Positions 6,509-14,952 of a stretch of 15,922 bases of DNA are shown here, one piece after another (position 1 is the stretch's first letter; each line of letters begins with the position of its first letter). Source of the stretch: PHAA01 sp964584415 (lineage in GTDB: Bacteria > Bacillota > Syntrophomonadia > Syntrophomonadales > Syntrophomonadaceae). The notes beneath the pieces are model-generated. The model made no database searches, was not told the DNA's origin, and saw nothing but the letters and a program-made list of their open reading frames with translations. The DNA is taken from contig CAZOZX010000045.1 of the NCBI GenBank assembly GCA_964584415.1, forward strand, positions 1 through 15,922, written 5' to 3'. A program made the position numbers and the translations under genes.

Positions 6509-7342
6509 ATGAAAGTATTATGGAAGGGAGCTATTAGCTTTGGCCTGGTTAACATCCCGGTAAGTATGTATGTGGCCACCGAAAATAAGGATATAAAATT
6601 TAATTACCTTCATAAGGAGTGTATGTCACCGATCAAATACCAAAAGTATTGTCCCAATTGTGACAAGGAAGTAACTAGCAACGATATTGTCCGCGGCTAC
6701 GAGTACCAGAAAGGTACATATGTAGTGATTAATCCGGACGATTTTGAACGTATTCCGCGGGAAGACACTAAAACCGTAGACATCCTGGACTTTGTGAATC
6801 TAAACCAGGTGGACCCGATATATTTTGACAAGACTTACTATCTTGAACCTGCTCCTGGCGGGGAGAAAGCCTACACCCTAATAGTCGAAGCTATGCGAAA
6901 GACAACCAGGATTGCCATTGCCAAAGTGTTTATCCGTTCCAAGCAATCCCTGGCGGCACTCCGAGTTAAGGATGATGTTTTATGCCTGGAGACCATTTTT
7001 TATCCCGATGAAATTCGTTCCCCAGCCTCATTAAACCACGGGTTGGATCCAACCCGAATCCACGACAATGAAATAAAAATGGCCGTTAGTTTAATCGAGA
7101 ACCTATCCACGGATTTTGATCCGGCCCGATATGAAGATACCTATCGGCAGGCCTTATGGGAAATGATCGAAGCCCGGATAGCCGGTCAAGAAATGGTTGC
7201 CCCCGCTCCGGCTCCGGAGAAGGGTAATGTTGTTGATCTGATGGAAGCCTTGAAGGCCAGTGTCAAATTAGCTGAAGAAGACCGAAAAGGGAGTGCCAAA
7301 AAAACCGGTGATACTCGCAAAAAAGCCAAGACGGGAAGTTAA
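6509..7342 (+). CDS. ku: Ku, DNA end-binding protein of bacterial non-homologous end joining
   Basis: A 277-residue homodimeric Ku, close to the usual bacterial length. It starts with the family hallmark WKGAISFGLVNIPV, and shows the YLHKEC and FERIPREDTKTVDI-type core blocks and the DPIYFDKTYYLEP segment of the DNA-encircling ring. C38, C48 and C51 form a small cysteine group near the N-terminus. The tail from about residue 257 is lysine-rich, as in many Ku proteins where it helps DNA contact or LigD recruitment. It binds double-strand ends and recruits the ligase LigD, which is usually adjacent but is absent from this window. AGGAGGG lies 7 bases before the ATG. Upstream AT-rich DNA gives only weak promoter candidates, and I see no convincing sporulation sigma-G site. 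Confidence 0.96.
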   Translation: MKVLWKGAISFGLVNIPVSMYVATENKDIKFNYLHKECMSPIKYQKYCPNCDKEVTSNDIVRGYEYQKGTYVVINPDDFERIPREDTKTVDILDFVNLNQVDPIYFDKTYYLEPAPGGEKAYTLIVEAMRKTTRIAIAKVFIRSKQSLAALRVKDDVLCLETIFYPDEIRSPASLNHGLDPTRIHDNEIKMAVSLIENLSTDFDPARYEDTYRQALWEMIEARIAGQEMVAPAPAPEKGNVVDLMEALKASVKLAEEDRKGSAKKTGDTRKKAKTGS

Positions 7343-7596
7343 TCAGGATACCCTCTCCCCCTCCGACATAAGGCAGGGCTGGAACCGGTTCTCGAAATTT
7401 TGCATTGATTACATGCCAAATGGTGTAGGCGGTGATTTTTTGCCCTGGCACTTGCCTAAGAGCAAAAACGCTACCTGATGATTAAACCAACCTGCGCGGA
7501 CTATATCATCCATTCCAATGGAGCTTTCAAGCCATGACCAGCTATCTCCGGATACGACTGGGGTAAATATAAATATGAGCAGTTTAGTGTTATGTT
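7343..7596. other. Stretch without a supported gene
   Basis: About 250 bases between the Ku stop and the terminator of the next minus-strand gene. Short frames exist on both strands, but none has a convincing ribosome site together with recognisable protein features. I looked for a decayed LigD and saw none. No clear terminator for Ku is visible here. Confidence 0.5.
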
Positions 7597-7634
7597 AAAA
7601 AATAATCCCTCCCGGATTTCCCATCCGCGGAGGG
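7597..7634 (-). terminator. Terminator after the ABM-domain gene
   Basis: On the minus strand, CCCTCC (7629-7634) pairs with GGAGGG (7607-7612) and CGGAT with ATCCG around a five-base loop, with one bulged base. ATTA and a run of six T (7597-7602) follow. It lies about 55 bases after the stop of the gene ending at 7690. Confidence 0.85.
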
Positions 7635-7689
7635 TTAAAGGACTGTTGATAGTTCCCCGGCATGATTGTCATTTTATCCGGAACAATGG

Positions 7690-7977
7690 TTAAATGGTTA
7701 CAACACACCTATCGATCTCAGGGACTCGAGCTAGAAAGCCAATTGAATAGGCGTAGGCCTTCTGGTAAGGGGGTGATGCTAAATGCTTTTCGTAATCTTC
7801 TTCACTATTCCATTTGCTGACCATATAACACAAATTAGGATTGTTCATTACCTGAACTACTTCATAAGCGATACAGCCCGGTTCATTCCTGTATTCATTT
7901 ACCAAGTCCGCCCAACCTTCCATGAACACCGCATTATGCCCGGGTTTTAAAGTCAATTTGCCTATAACGACAATCAT
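7690..7977 (-). CDS. ABM-domain (YgiN-like) monooxygenase family protein
   Basis: A 95-residue protein that fills a single antibiotic-biosynthesis-monooxygenase fold: a beta strand at the N-terminus (IVVIGKLTLKPG), a helix, E32-PGC-IAYEV, the central YMVSKWNSEEDYEKHLASP block with a conserved Trp and His, and a C-terminal strand. Members are small cofactor-free dimers. Some oxidise quinols or other electron-rich aromatics, and many have no known substrate. AAGGAG lies 7 bases before the ATG. The gene has its own promoter and terminator but lies 75 bases after the cobalamin operon, with no terminator seen between, so read-through is possible. No functional link to cobalamin is evident. Confidence 0.85.
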   Translation of the reverse strand: MIVVIGKLTLKPGHNAVFMEGWADLVNEYRNEPGCIAYEVVQVMNNPNLCYMVSKWNSEEDYEKHLASPPYQKAYAYSIGFLARVPEIDRCVVTI

Positions 7978-8012
7978 CCAACCGCTCCTTTCTATATGTT
8001 CTGGTATAATAA

Positions 8013-8020
8013 ATTATAGC
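8013..8020 (-). promoter_or_regulatory. Extended -10 promoter for the ABM-domain gene
   Basis: TGC directly followed by a perfect TATAAT on the minus strand (-10 at 8013-8018), with no good -35. The start would be near 8006, about 30 bases before the ATG at 7977. Confidence 0.6.
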
Positions 8021-8052
8021 AAAATCATGGTATCTAGAAACATCTCCTGCAA

Positions 8053-9600
8053 TTAAATTCCATCATCTGCAGCTTGCTGCAGCCCCATTAATTGATAGAC
8101 TCTTTTTAAATCCATATTTTCTCTAACTACTTGGGCCAGGTAGTTATAAGCGGCCTCCCGGTTCTCAGCATATTTATATTGAATATTCAGAGGTGGTAAC
8201 CCCCTACTTTTCCTAAGTTGATTTAAAAAAGCCCGGCGGAAACCATCAGCATCAAACAATCCATGTAAATATGTTCCCCATACCAGGCCAGTTTCATTGA
8301 CCGCTCCATCTAACACTTCTATCTCAGGTTGATTCTGACGCCATAAACTAAATGCTGCACTTGCCCCCGACCCGCGGTAGGATTGTCCCATATGGATTTC
8401 GTAACCGGTCACATCGTGGTCCAAATTATCATCAATTAAAATTCCCAAGCCACGCAATTTACCTATAACCTGCCAGGTAGTTTTTTCGGCACAGAATTCT
8501 GTTTCAATATCCAGGAGCCCTAATCCAGGAATTTCTTGTTCCGCTGATTCAACTCCACCTGGGTCTCTTATCGAACGGCCTAACATCTGCAGGCCTCCAC
8601 ATACCCCTATAATAGGCACCCCTGCTTCGGCTAAATTAAGTATCTGCTGCTCCCAACCGAGTCCTTTTATTGAGTTAAGGTCTCCGATAGTATTTTTCGA
8701 GCCGGGAATAATCACACAATCCAAATCACCTATATTTTGACCTGGTTTAATATATCTCAGGAACACATCTGGTTCTGCTTCCAAGGGATCAAAATCAGTA
8801 AAATTAGATACGTGAGGCAGATAGAGCACCCCAATGCTCAGAATACCTCGTTCTGTTTTGTGGCGGCGCCGTTCATCATTAACAGTGTCTTCCTCCGGTA
8901 TATTAAAATTAGCATACGGTATTACGCCCAGGACAGGGATTGAGGTCTTCGCCTCCAGAAAATCTATTGCAGGTTGTAATAATAGCCGGTCGCCCCGAAA
9001 CTTATTGATAATTATACCTGCAACCATTTGTCTGTCCTCGGGAGGAAGTAATTCCAGGGTCCCCACAACAGCAGCTAAAGCCCCACCTTTATCAATATCG
9101 ACGACCAACAAAACCGGAGCATCAGCCATATGAGCGGCGCGCATATTGACTACATCATTATCCCGTAAATTAACCTCGGCCGGGCTTCCGGCACCTTCCA
9201 AGACAATAATCTGGTATTCATTCTGCAAGCGATCAAAAGACTCCCTAATTGCCGGCCATACCATTTTTACATAATCATTATGATAATACCGGGCACTGAA
9301 GGTACCAACCGGACGCCCTTGTACTATAACCTGGGAAGCATTGTCTGCCGAGGGTTTTAGCAGCACTGGATTCATATCCGTGTCAGGCACTAGCCCTGCT
9401 GCCTGGGCCTGTACTACCTGGGCCCGGCCCATTTCACCGCCATTGATTGTTACATATGAATTCAGGGCCATATTTTGCGATTTAAAAGGTGCCACCTTAT
9501 AACCATCCTGCCAAAAAATGCGGCATAACGCAGCCGCAATAAGGCTTTTTCCTACATGAGAACCGGTTCCTTGTACCATTAGATTGTGAGAGTGTCTCAT
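8053..9600 (-). CDS. cbiP: Cobyric acid synthase (CobQ/CbiP)
   Basis: A glutamine-dependent amidotransferase of 515 residues, the normal family length. It amidates side chains b, d, e and g of adenosylcobyrinic acid a,c-diamide. The N-terminal dethiobiotin-synthetase-like domain begins with the P-loop-like GTGSHVGKS (11-19), followed by the family block FKSQNMALNS (39-48) and LEGAGSPAEVNL (134-145). The C-terminal class-I glutaminase domain has the nucleophile C334 in GVCGGLQMLG and the catalytic H446 in YLHGLFD. Its ATG overlaps the stop of the upstream cobC as TAATG, so the two are translationally coupled. It is the last gene of the operon. A small CTGCAG palindrome lies inside its 3' end, but no terminator follows. 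Confidence 0.96.
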   Translation of the reverse strand: MRHSHNLMVQGTGSHVGKSLIAAALCRIFWQDGYKVAPFKSQNMALNSYVTINGGEMGRAQVVQAQAAGLVPDTDMNPVLLKPSADNASQVIVQGRPVGTFSARYYHNDYVKMVWPAIRESFDRLQNEYQIIVLEGAGSPAEVNLRDNDVVNMRAAHMADAPVLLVVDIDKGGALAAVVGTLELLPPEDRQMVAGIIINKFRGDRLLLQPAIDFLEAKTSIPVLGVIPYANFNIPEEDTVNDERRRHKTERGILSIGVLYLPHVSNFTDFDPLEAEPDVFLRYIKPGQNIGDLDCVIIPGSKNTIGDLNSIKGLGWEQQILNLAEAGVPIIGVCGGLQMLGRSIRDPGGVESAEQEIPGLGLLDIETEFCAEKTTWQVIGKLRGLGILIDDNLDHDVTGYEIHMGQSYRGSGASAAFSLWRQNQPEIEVLDGAVNETGLVWGTYLHGLFDADGFRRAFLNQLRKSRGLPPLNIQYKYAENREAAYNYLAQVVRENMDLKRVYQLMGLQQAADDGI

Positions 9601-10238
9601 TACCCTTCATCCCCATTCCTGAATGGTATTGGCCCCAAATTACCTCCGGACCTGTAAATCAGGGTATACTCATCCCCGATTTTGTCCATGACAACCACCT
9701 CTCCATGGTCTATGTTGTATTCCCATTGCCGGCTCAGATCTATTTTGGTTAGGTGACATAGAATCATCCTTAAAGGTCCGCCGTGGGCCACTATCACAAT
9801 TGTTTTTTCCCCGGAAACTTCCGTGATATCATCCCAGGTTTCCATGACACGAATTCTAAACTCCTCTGCCGTCTCCCCAGCAGGTACATTGACCCCGGTT
9901 GGATCGTTAAGCCATGCTGACGATAAATCCGGATAACGGCTTTCTATCTCGGAAAATGTAAGTCCCTCCCATTCTCCAAAGTATAATTCTCGTAAAGAGG
10001 GAATCTTGTGAACAGGAAGATCATGCCACCTGGCAATTTCTAATCCCGTTTCCATTGCACGAACCAGATCACTGCAAAATATATGTTCAATATTTTCTTG
10101 GCGCAGAAGGTCCGCCGCGGCCCTGGCCTGGAATGTTCCTTTTTCATTTAATCCAAGATTTGAATGTCCAAGGAAACGCCGTTCTAGATTCCAGGCAGTC
10201 TCCCCATGTCTGACAAATACAATCCGGTTAGGCCGCAA
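9600..10238 (-). CDS. cobC: Alpha-ribazole phosphatase (CobC), histidine phosphatase family
   Basis: A 212-residue phosphoglycerate-mutase-like phosphatase that removes the phosphate from alpha-ribazole-5'-phosphate or adenosylcobalamin-5'-phosphate during nucleotide-loop assembly. The phosphohistidine motif is VRHGET with R10 and H11. Further active-site residues are R60, E84 in ELYFGEW and H152 in VAHGG. The start is TTG (10236-10238) with GAGGAGG 7 bases upstream. The gene follows cobD by a single base and overlaps cobQ by one base, so it is part of the same transcript. General histidine phosphatases look alike; the cob context decides the assignment. Confidence 0.92.
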   Translation of the reverse strand: MRPNRIVFVRHGETAWNLERRFLGHSNLGLNEKGTFQARAAADLLRQENIEHIFCSDLVRAMETGLEIARWHDLPVHKIPSLRELYFGEWEGLTFSEIESRYPDLSSAWLNDPTGVNVPAGETAEEFRIRVMETWDDITEVSGEKTIVIVAHGGPLRMILCHLTKIDLSRQWEYNIDHGEVVVMDKIGDEYTLIYRSGGNLGPIPFRNGDEG

Positions 10239-10239
10239 C

Positions 10240-11346
10240 TTATGACCTCCTCTTTGGGTGTATAAAATTACTCATAGCCTCAATTAAGCGCATATTTTCA
10301 GCTCGTGATCTTACTGCGATTCTAATAAAGTGCGATCCCATCCCCCGAAAGGATGAACAATCCCGCAGCAATAAACCAGACTCAGCCAACTTTTCCTGCC
10401 AGCAACGGGAAGTGATTCCAGTTTGGCGGCAATTCACCAGGATGAAATTCGCTGTTGGGAAGTAAGGGACTAATCCATTTATATTACTGAGTTCCTGGTA
10501 TAAATATTGGCGTTCCTGCCATATGTAACGCTGTAGTTGGGCACGATAAACGTATTCCTGGAGGGCAGCGGCACCAGCAGCCTGGGCAATACAGTTTACA
10601 CTCCATGGATCTCGAAGGGCACGCATTCTATCTATAAGGCTTCTAGGCCCAACCGCATACCCTATCCGAATGCCGGGCAAGCAATAAATCTTGGTAAGAG
10701 ATTTAAGCACGATCAAATTATCGTATTCCGGTATTTTATTGGTTAATGAATACTGGCTTCCATTTTCAACAAAATCCAGATAGGCCTCGTCAATCACGAT
10801 CAGACAATGATGAAGCTTACCGGTCTCAACAATCCGCTGCAGGTCGTCGGGACTCAACAAGGTCCCGGTTGGATTGTTGGGATTACAAATAAAAGCCATA
10901 TCAGCACCAGGTATCGCTTTAACGATACTATCTACAGATATAATAAAACGATTATCCCGAAGTTGATATCTAATGAATCTTAACTTTCCCCCTATGGAAT
11001 TTAATGCATATTCATATTCAGAAAAGGTAGGTATAGGCATGAGTGCACAACCAGGTTTTATCATATGAACGATTAGGTAAATAAGTTCGGCCGCTCCGTT
11101 ACCTGCCAAAATATTCTCACTTCCCACCCCATGCTCAGCTGCAGCCAAGCTGCAGAAGATTTCGCTGGCTGGATCAGGGTAATGAGTGATGGTTTCGATT
11201 GAATCTTTAACCGCCTGCATTACTTTGGACGGTATACCAAAAGGACTGACGCTGGAGCTAAAATCAACGATATCATCTAAGGGCAGATTATATTTCTGGG
11301 CCAACTCATAAATATTGCCTCCATGAATCCTTTTCTGGTTGCCCAA
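10240..11346 (-). CDS. cobD: L-threonine-O-3-phosphate decarboxylase (CobD), PLP-dependent
   Basis: It makes (R)-1-amino-2-propanol O-2-phosphate, the linker that CbiB joins to cobyric acid. It is an aminotransferase class I/II fold related to histidinol-phosphate aminotransferase. The frame is open from a TTG at 11364, and residues are numbered from there: the start block RIHGGNIYE, the CNPNNPTG loop (160-167), D192-EAY195 contacting PLP, the Schiff-base lysine K225 in SLTK and R233 in the GIRIGY block. I prefer the second TTG at 11346, giving 368 residues. AGGGGGGTGA stands four bases before it, while the upstream TTG has no comparable site. The gene lies between cobS and cobC. The neighbours rule out histidine biosynthesis. 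Confidence 0.93.
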   Translation of the reverse strand: MGNQKRIHGGNIYELAQKYNLPLDDIVDFSSSVSPFGIPSKVMQAVKDSIETITHYPDPASEIFCSLAAAEHGVGSENILAGNGAAELIYLIVHMIKPGCALMPIPTFSEYEYALNSIGGKLRFIRYQLRDNRFIISVDSIVKAIPGADMAFICNPNNPTGTLLSPDDLQRIVETGKLHHCLIVIDEAYLDFVENGSQYSLTNKIPEYDNLIVLKSLTKIYCLPGIRIGYAVGPRSLIDRMRALRDPWSVNCIAQAAGAAALQEYVYRAQLQRYIWQERQYLYQELSNINGLVPYFPTANFILVNCRQTGITSRCWQEKLAESGLLLRDCSSFRGMGSHFIRIAVRSRAENMRLIEAMSNFIHPKRRS

Positions 11347-11386
11347 AAAATCACCCCCCTGCAAGATTACTCTAATCCATCGCTAA

Positions 11387-12148
11387 TTACGGGAATAAAT
11401 GAAAATTTATTATGCCCACCAGCCACAATAATAGAAATATATTTTCCCCGATCTCATTCAAGGCGCCATAAACATCGCCGGTTAATCCTCCAATCCTGGC
11501 CGCCACCCACAAAGCGAACAGAAGAGATAAAATACCGGCACCTAATGCCATATAAATACCCACCGCCCCATTAACTGAAAATAAAATCAACCCGGCCATC
11601 AGGGTACTGAGAATGAAATAGAGCGCCCTTTTCCCTATATTGAAACTCTGGCCAAGTCCCCCTTCTTTGCGAGCGTAAGGGAAAAAATATAGTGCCCCTG
11701 ACATAATCCACCGCCCACAGGCTGCCTGGGCAATAATCAACCCCGGTAAACCTGCGCCTGGCAATTCAAAAATTAGACTATACCGCAGCAAAACGCTAAG
11801 AATTCCTGCTATTACCCCCATTGAGCCCACCCGGCTATCCCGCATGATCTCAAGGATCCGGTCCTTTGACCGCCCGCTGAAAATTCCGTCGCAAGTATCC
11901 AGCAGCCCATCAAAATGGATTCCGCCACTTACTACCATAGGCACCGCAATGATAAATACTGCCAATATCCTTATGGGCAGGAATGGCTCCAAAACCATAT
12001 ATACTCCCGCATTGATAAAACCGATTATTCCTCCCACCAACGGAAAAAAAATAATCGATTTGCTCAGACTGGAAGAATGAACCTCTGAACTAGTCATGGG
12101 CACAGGTATTCGGGTCAAAAAGGATAAAGCAGTCATAAAAGCATTCAT
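11387..12148 (-). CDS. cobS: Adenosylcobinamide-GDP ribazoletransferase (CobS, cobalamin synthase)
   Basis: A 253-residue integral membrane enzyme that joins alpha-ribazole (phosphate) to adenosylcobinamide-GDP, the last major step of cobalamin assembly. Family motifs are present in order: F-LTRIPVP (10-17), the acidic GGIHFDGLLDTCDG (75-88) that binds metal and phosphate, MRDSRVGSMG (102-111) and GGLTGDVYGALNE (220-232). About six or seven hydrophobic segments fill the remainder. It starts 18 bases after the cbiB stop; AAGG and GGTGA stand before the ATG. Its partner CobT, which supplies alpha-ribazole phosphate, is not in the window. Confidence 0.96.
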   Translation of the reverse strand: MNAFMTALSFLTRIPVPMTSSEVHSSSLSKSIIFFPLVGGIIGFINAGVYMVLEPFLPIRILAVFIIAVPMVVSGGIHFDGLLDTCDGIFSGRSKDRILEIMRDSRVGSMGVIAGILSVLLRYSLIFELPGAGLPGLIIAQAACGRWIMSGALYFFPYARKEGGLGQSFNIGKRALYFILSTLMAGLILFSVNGAVGIYMALGAGILSLLFALWVAARIGGLTGDVYGALNEIGENIFLLLWLVGIINFHLFP

Positions 12149-12166
12149 AAATCAATTTCACCAGCC

Positions 12167-13120
12167 TTATGGATGAATGATCTTAATAATAACAGCTCCG
12201 GATAATACTGAAAGTGTCCCGGTAGTATATATAAATTGGGAGGCTTTTATTATATGACCAGCTATTAGCTCATTATATGGAAATCCCAACAAGGGACGAA
12301 AGGAGGGAGTCCCCTGGTAATAATTAGTGCCTCCCAACTGTATTCCCAAGGCACCGGCTACTCCAGCTTCAGGTATCCCACTGTTAGGACTGGGATGTTT
12401 GGCACTATCACGCAGAATAGTTGTCAACGCCCTACCGGGGGGATACCCCAAAAGGGCAGATGATAAAACCACCCAGATTCCAGTGATCCGCGCTGGTATG
12501 TAATTGGCCAAATCATCCAACCTGGCTGATGCCCATCCAAAATATTGATAGCGTAAGTTTCGATACCCAACCATTGAGTCTAAAGTATTTATAGCTCGAT
12601 AAGTCATAGCCAGAGGCGCTCCTCCAATAAAGGCGAAGAATATCGGTGCCACTACCCCGTCAACAATATTTTCGGCCATGGTTTCCACGGTAGCCCGAAC
12701 CATTTCCGGTTCTCCCATATTATCAGTATCCCTGCCTACAATCCCACCTACCGCTTCTCTAGCCTTATCCATCCGCCGGTTAGCTAAATGTTTATATACC
12801 GAAAGTCCGGCATCTACCAGCCCTCGGGCAGCAATGGTAGTGGAAATTAACCAGATTGAGACAATTATACCGACAAAATTGTTGGTTAGATTGGCCAGGT
12901 AACACAATCCTAAGGTTATCAGGTAAGTCGATCCAGGTACAAAGAACGCTAAACAGCACCCCGCTATCCGTTCACTTCTACTGGAGCCGGTGAATGAACG
13001 AAGAAATTTTTCAAATCCGGTAATTGCTCCTCCCATTATTCTGACCGGATGGGGCACAAGAGCAGGATCCCCTATCAGCAGATCTACCATAAAAGCCAAC
13101 GGTACCGTTAACCATAACAT
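12167..13120 (-). CDS. cbiB: Adenosylcobinamide-phosphate synthase (CbiB)
   Basis: A 317-residue membrane protein that attaches aminopropanol phosphate to adenosylcobyric acid. It opens with a membrane segment and the family signature DLLIGDP..VPHPVR.MG (13-30). It continues with the conserved MGEPEMVRATVETMAENIVDG block, TYRAINTLDSMVGYR, ARLDDLANYIPARI and SPNSGIPEAGVAGAL. Membrane segments occupy the N-terminal part, the centre and the C-terminus. AGGGG is 11 bases before the ATG, a slightly long gap. It begins four bases after the cobU stop. It uses the product of the CobD encoded two genes downstream. Confidence 0.96.
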   Translation of the reverse strand: MLWLTVPLAFMVDLLIGDPALVPHPVRIMGGAITGFEKFLRSFTGSSRSERIAGCCLAFFVPGSTYLITLGLCYLANLTNNFVGIIVSIWLISTTIAARGLVDAGLSVYKHLANRRMDKAREAVGGIVGRDTDNMGEPEMVRATVETMAENIVDGVVAPIFFAFIGGAPLAMTYRAINTLDSMVGYRNLRYQYFGWASARLDDLANYIPARITGIWVVLSSALLGYPPGRALTTILRDSAKHPSPNSGIPEAGVAGALGIQLGGTNYYQGTPSFRPLLGFPYNELIAGHIIKASQFIYTTGTLSVLSGAVIIKIIHP

Positions 13121-13124
13121 GACA

Positions 13125-13679
13125 TCACATACCCCTGTTTAAAGATTTCAACTCGATCGGAATCCCGGATATAGTAGCATAGGCCTGGTCGGCACACGAA
13201 GCCAGGATTTGATTAGCCCGTCCTATTATGTCCCTATACGTCCTCGAAAGCTGATCTCCCGGTACAATCCCCCATCCTACTTCATTGGATACAATGATAA
13301 CGTGGGCGGCGGACTCATAACCAGCCTTGGCTAGGGCCGAGATTTTTTCCAGTATCACTTCTTCCCCCAACGGAGCATCAGGCTGCAACATTAAATTGCT
13401 GACTAATAAAGTCACACAATCTAACAGAAAGACCCGCCCTGATTCGTCTAGCTGTTTAATGACCCGGACAGGATCGAACGGTTCTTCTATGGTGTGCCAA
13501 TTATCTGGTCTTCTGGCCTGATGGCGGGCTACCCTTTCCCTCATTTCATCATCCCCTGGTACACAGGTAGCAATATATATTACCTCTCTATTCAATTCAG
13601 CCGCCATCTTTTCAGCAAAGTAGCTTTTACCGCTTCTTGCCGCCCCCGTTATGAAAACCAGTCTACCTCTGGCTCGCAT
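13125..13679 (-). CDS. cobU: Adenosylcobinamide kinase / adenosylcobinamide-phosphate guanylyltransferase (CobU)
   Basis: A bifunctional 184-residue enzyme that phosphorylates adenosylcobinamide and transfers GMP to it. The P-loop is GAARSGKS (12-19). The motif RHQARRP contains H53, which matches the histidine that carries GMP in the family. The blocks DCVTLLVSNL (87-96) and VSNEVGWGIVP..GDQLSRTYRD..GRANQ close the domain. The frame is open for 14 codons further upstream, but I place the start at the ATG 13677-13679 because AAGGGGAG stands seven bases before it and the protein then has the usual length. The gene thus overlaps the upstream ABC ATPase gene by 17 bases. Confidence 0.95.
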   Translation of the reverse strand: MRARGRLVFITGAARSGKSYFAEKMAAELNREVIYIATCVPGDDEMRERVARHQARRPDNWHTIEEPFDPVRVIKQLDESGRVFLLDCVTLLVSNLMLQPDAPLGEEVILEKISALAKAGYESAAHVIIVSNEVGWGIVPGDQLSRTYRDIIGRANQILASCADQAYATISGIPIELKSLNRGM

Positions 13680-14934
13680 TTTGTTTCTCCCCTTCCAAGA
13701 CCTGAATAGCCTCCCAGTCACTATTTACCGTCCGCACCCCGCTACTGATCATGCGGGTATACAGCTCAGTTGCCGTTCCTCCAGTGTAATCACGTTCAGA
13801 AATATCGGGCTTATTGACTACGATAACTTTCGCCCCTCTAGCCGTCTCCTCCATTACTGCTTCTAGATTCTTAATATTTCCGCTGCCGAAAGGTACTCCG
13901 GCCATTACTATATACTCGGCTTTTTGCATCATCTCTTGATTACGTGTTAATTCGTTCCCATCCACACTGCAAAACGGCGGGGCTTCAACGGTATTAAGCC
14001 CCAAACGAATCGCTTCCTGCCAATCACTATCTCCAACATTTACAACCCCAGTACTAACCCTCCACCCTGAGCGGACCAAATTTCTAAGCAGGACAGCCCC
14101 GGAACCCCCTCCCCCAATAACATGTACCTGGGGTCCAAGGTTTTTGGTCGCATCTATTTCCTCATCATCAAAAATAATATAAGGGCGGTCTGACAAATTC
14201 AGCTTTTCTACCCGCACTTTGCAGCCATATACAACATTGATTATATCAGCTGTAATTACCTGATTCGGTGGCCCTATAGCATGAATGCGGCCCTGCTTCA
14301 CCACTACCAGGTAATCACAATATCTGGAGGCGAGATTGAGATCATGCAGAACCATTATAATAGTAAGTCCATATTCACGTCTGAATCTAACCAGAAGCTC
14401 CATAATTTCCAATTGATAAGTCAAATCCAGATTTGCAGTGGGTTCATCTAAAAGCAGGATTTTCGGTTCCTGGGCCAGCGCCCGGGCTAACAATACTCTT
14501 TGTTTTTCCCCGCCGCTGAGTTCATTTAGCTGGCGGTCGGCCAACATAACCGTATCAGTTAAAATCATGGCCCGGTCAACTGCCTGTTGATCTGCAGGTC
14601 CCTCGCGGGCAAATCGTTTCAGATGAGGTATTCTCCCCATCATAATCAGATCTCTTACCGTAAAGGGAAAGCTTAATCCACTTTCTTGGGTCATCACCGC
14701 CATCTGTTTGGCTACTTGGATAGCGGAAACAGAATAAATATCTTTCTCTTCCAATAGCACTTCACCATGCAGCGGTTTTAGCACCCGGCTGATCGTTCGC
14801 AGCAAGGTTGACTTCCCCGAGCCATTAGGGCCAACGATGCCTAAGAAATCTCCAGAGTTGATCTGAACGCTGGCGTCCTGCAAAACCATGGAAGTACCAT
14901 AACCAACTGAAACACCTAAAATGTTGAGCAGCAA
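13663..14934 (-). CDS. Corrinoid ABC transporter ATPase (BtuD-like) with fused C-terminal domain
   Basis: The first 250 residues are a FecE/BtuD-type import ATPase: Walker A GPNGSGKS (35-42), Q-loop Q83, signature LSGGEKQ (139-145), Walker B ILLLDEP (159-165) and switch H197. An extra domain follows at about 265-423. It starts with a beta strand and glycine-rich VIGGGGSGA (272-280), then alternates strands and helices with GVVNVGDSDW, YIVMAGVPFGSGN and VIVVNKP, which suggests a nucleotide- or ligand-binding alpha/beta fold. I do not recognise its function. The TTG start (14932-14934) has GGAGGGG five bases upstream. The gene follows the permease gene by 18 bases and overlaps cobU by 17. A corrinoid substrate is inferred from the operon; siderophore transporters have the same core. 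Confidence 0.9.
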   Translation of the reverse strand: MLLNILGVSVGYGTSMVLQDASVQINSGDFLGIVGPNGSGKSTLLRTISRVLKPLHGEVLLEEKDIYSVSAIQVAKQMAVMTQESGLSFPFTVRDLIMMGRIPHLKRFAREGPADQQAVDRAMILTDTVMLADRQLNELSGGEKQRVLLARALAQEPKILLLDEPTANLDLTYQLEIMELLVRFRREYGLTIIMVLHDLNLASRYCDYLVVVKQGRIHAIGPPNQVITADIINVVYGCKVRVEKLNLSDRPYIIFDDEEIDATKNLGPQVHVIGGGGSGAVLLRNLVRSGWRVSTGVVNVGDSDWQEAIRLGLNTVEAPPFCSVDGNELTRNQEMMQKAEYIVMAGVPFGSGNIKNLEAVMEETARGAKVIVVNKPDISERDYTGGTATELYTRMISSGVRTVNSDWEAIQVLEGEKQNASQR

Positions 14935-14952
14935 TGTTACCCCTCCATAAAT

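Noticed and set aside
7293..7478. Open frame on the plus strand overlapping the end of Ku
   Set aside because: It starts inside Ku, has no ribosome site and shows no recognisable protein features.
7478..7537. Short 19-codon frame after Ku
   Set aside because: Too short, no ribosome site, no hydrophobic or family pattern.
8067..8082. CTGCAG-CTTG-CTGCAG palindrome at the 3' end of the cobQ gene as a terminator
   Set aside because: It lies inside the coding region (GLQQAAD) and is not followed by a T-run; more likely a result of the codons.
8834..9133. Plus-strand open frame opposite cobQ
   Set aside because: A shadow of the well-conserved cobQ reading frame; no ribosome site or promoter.
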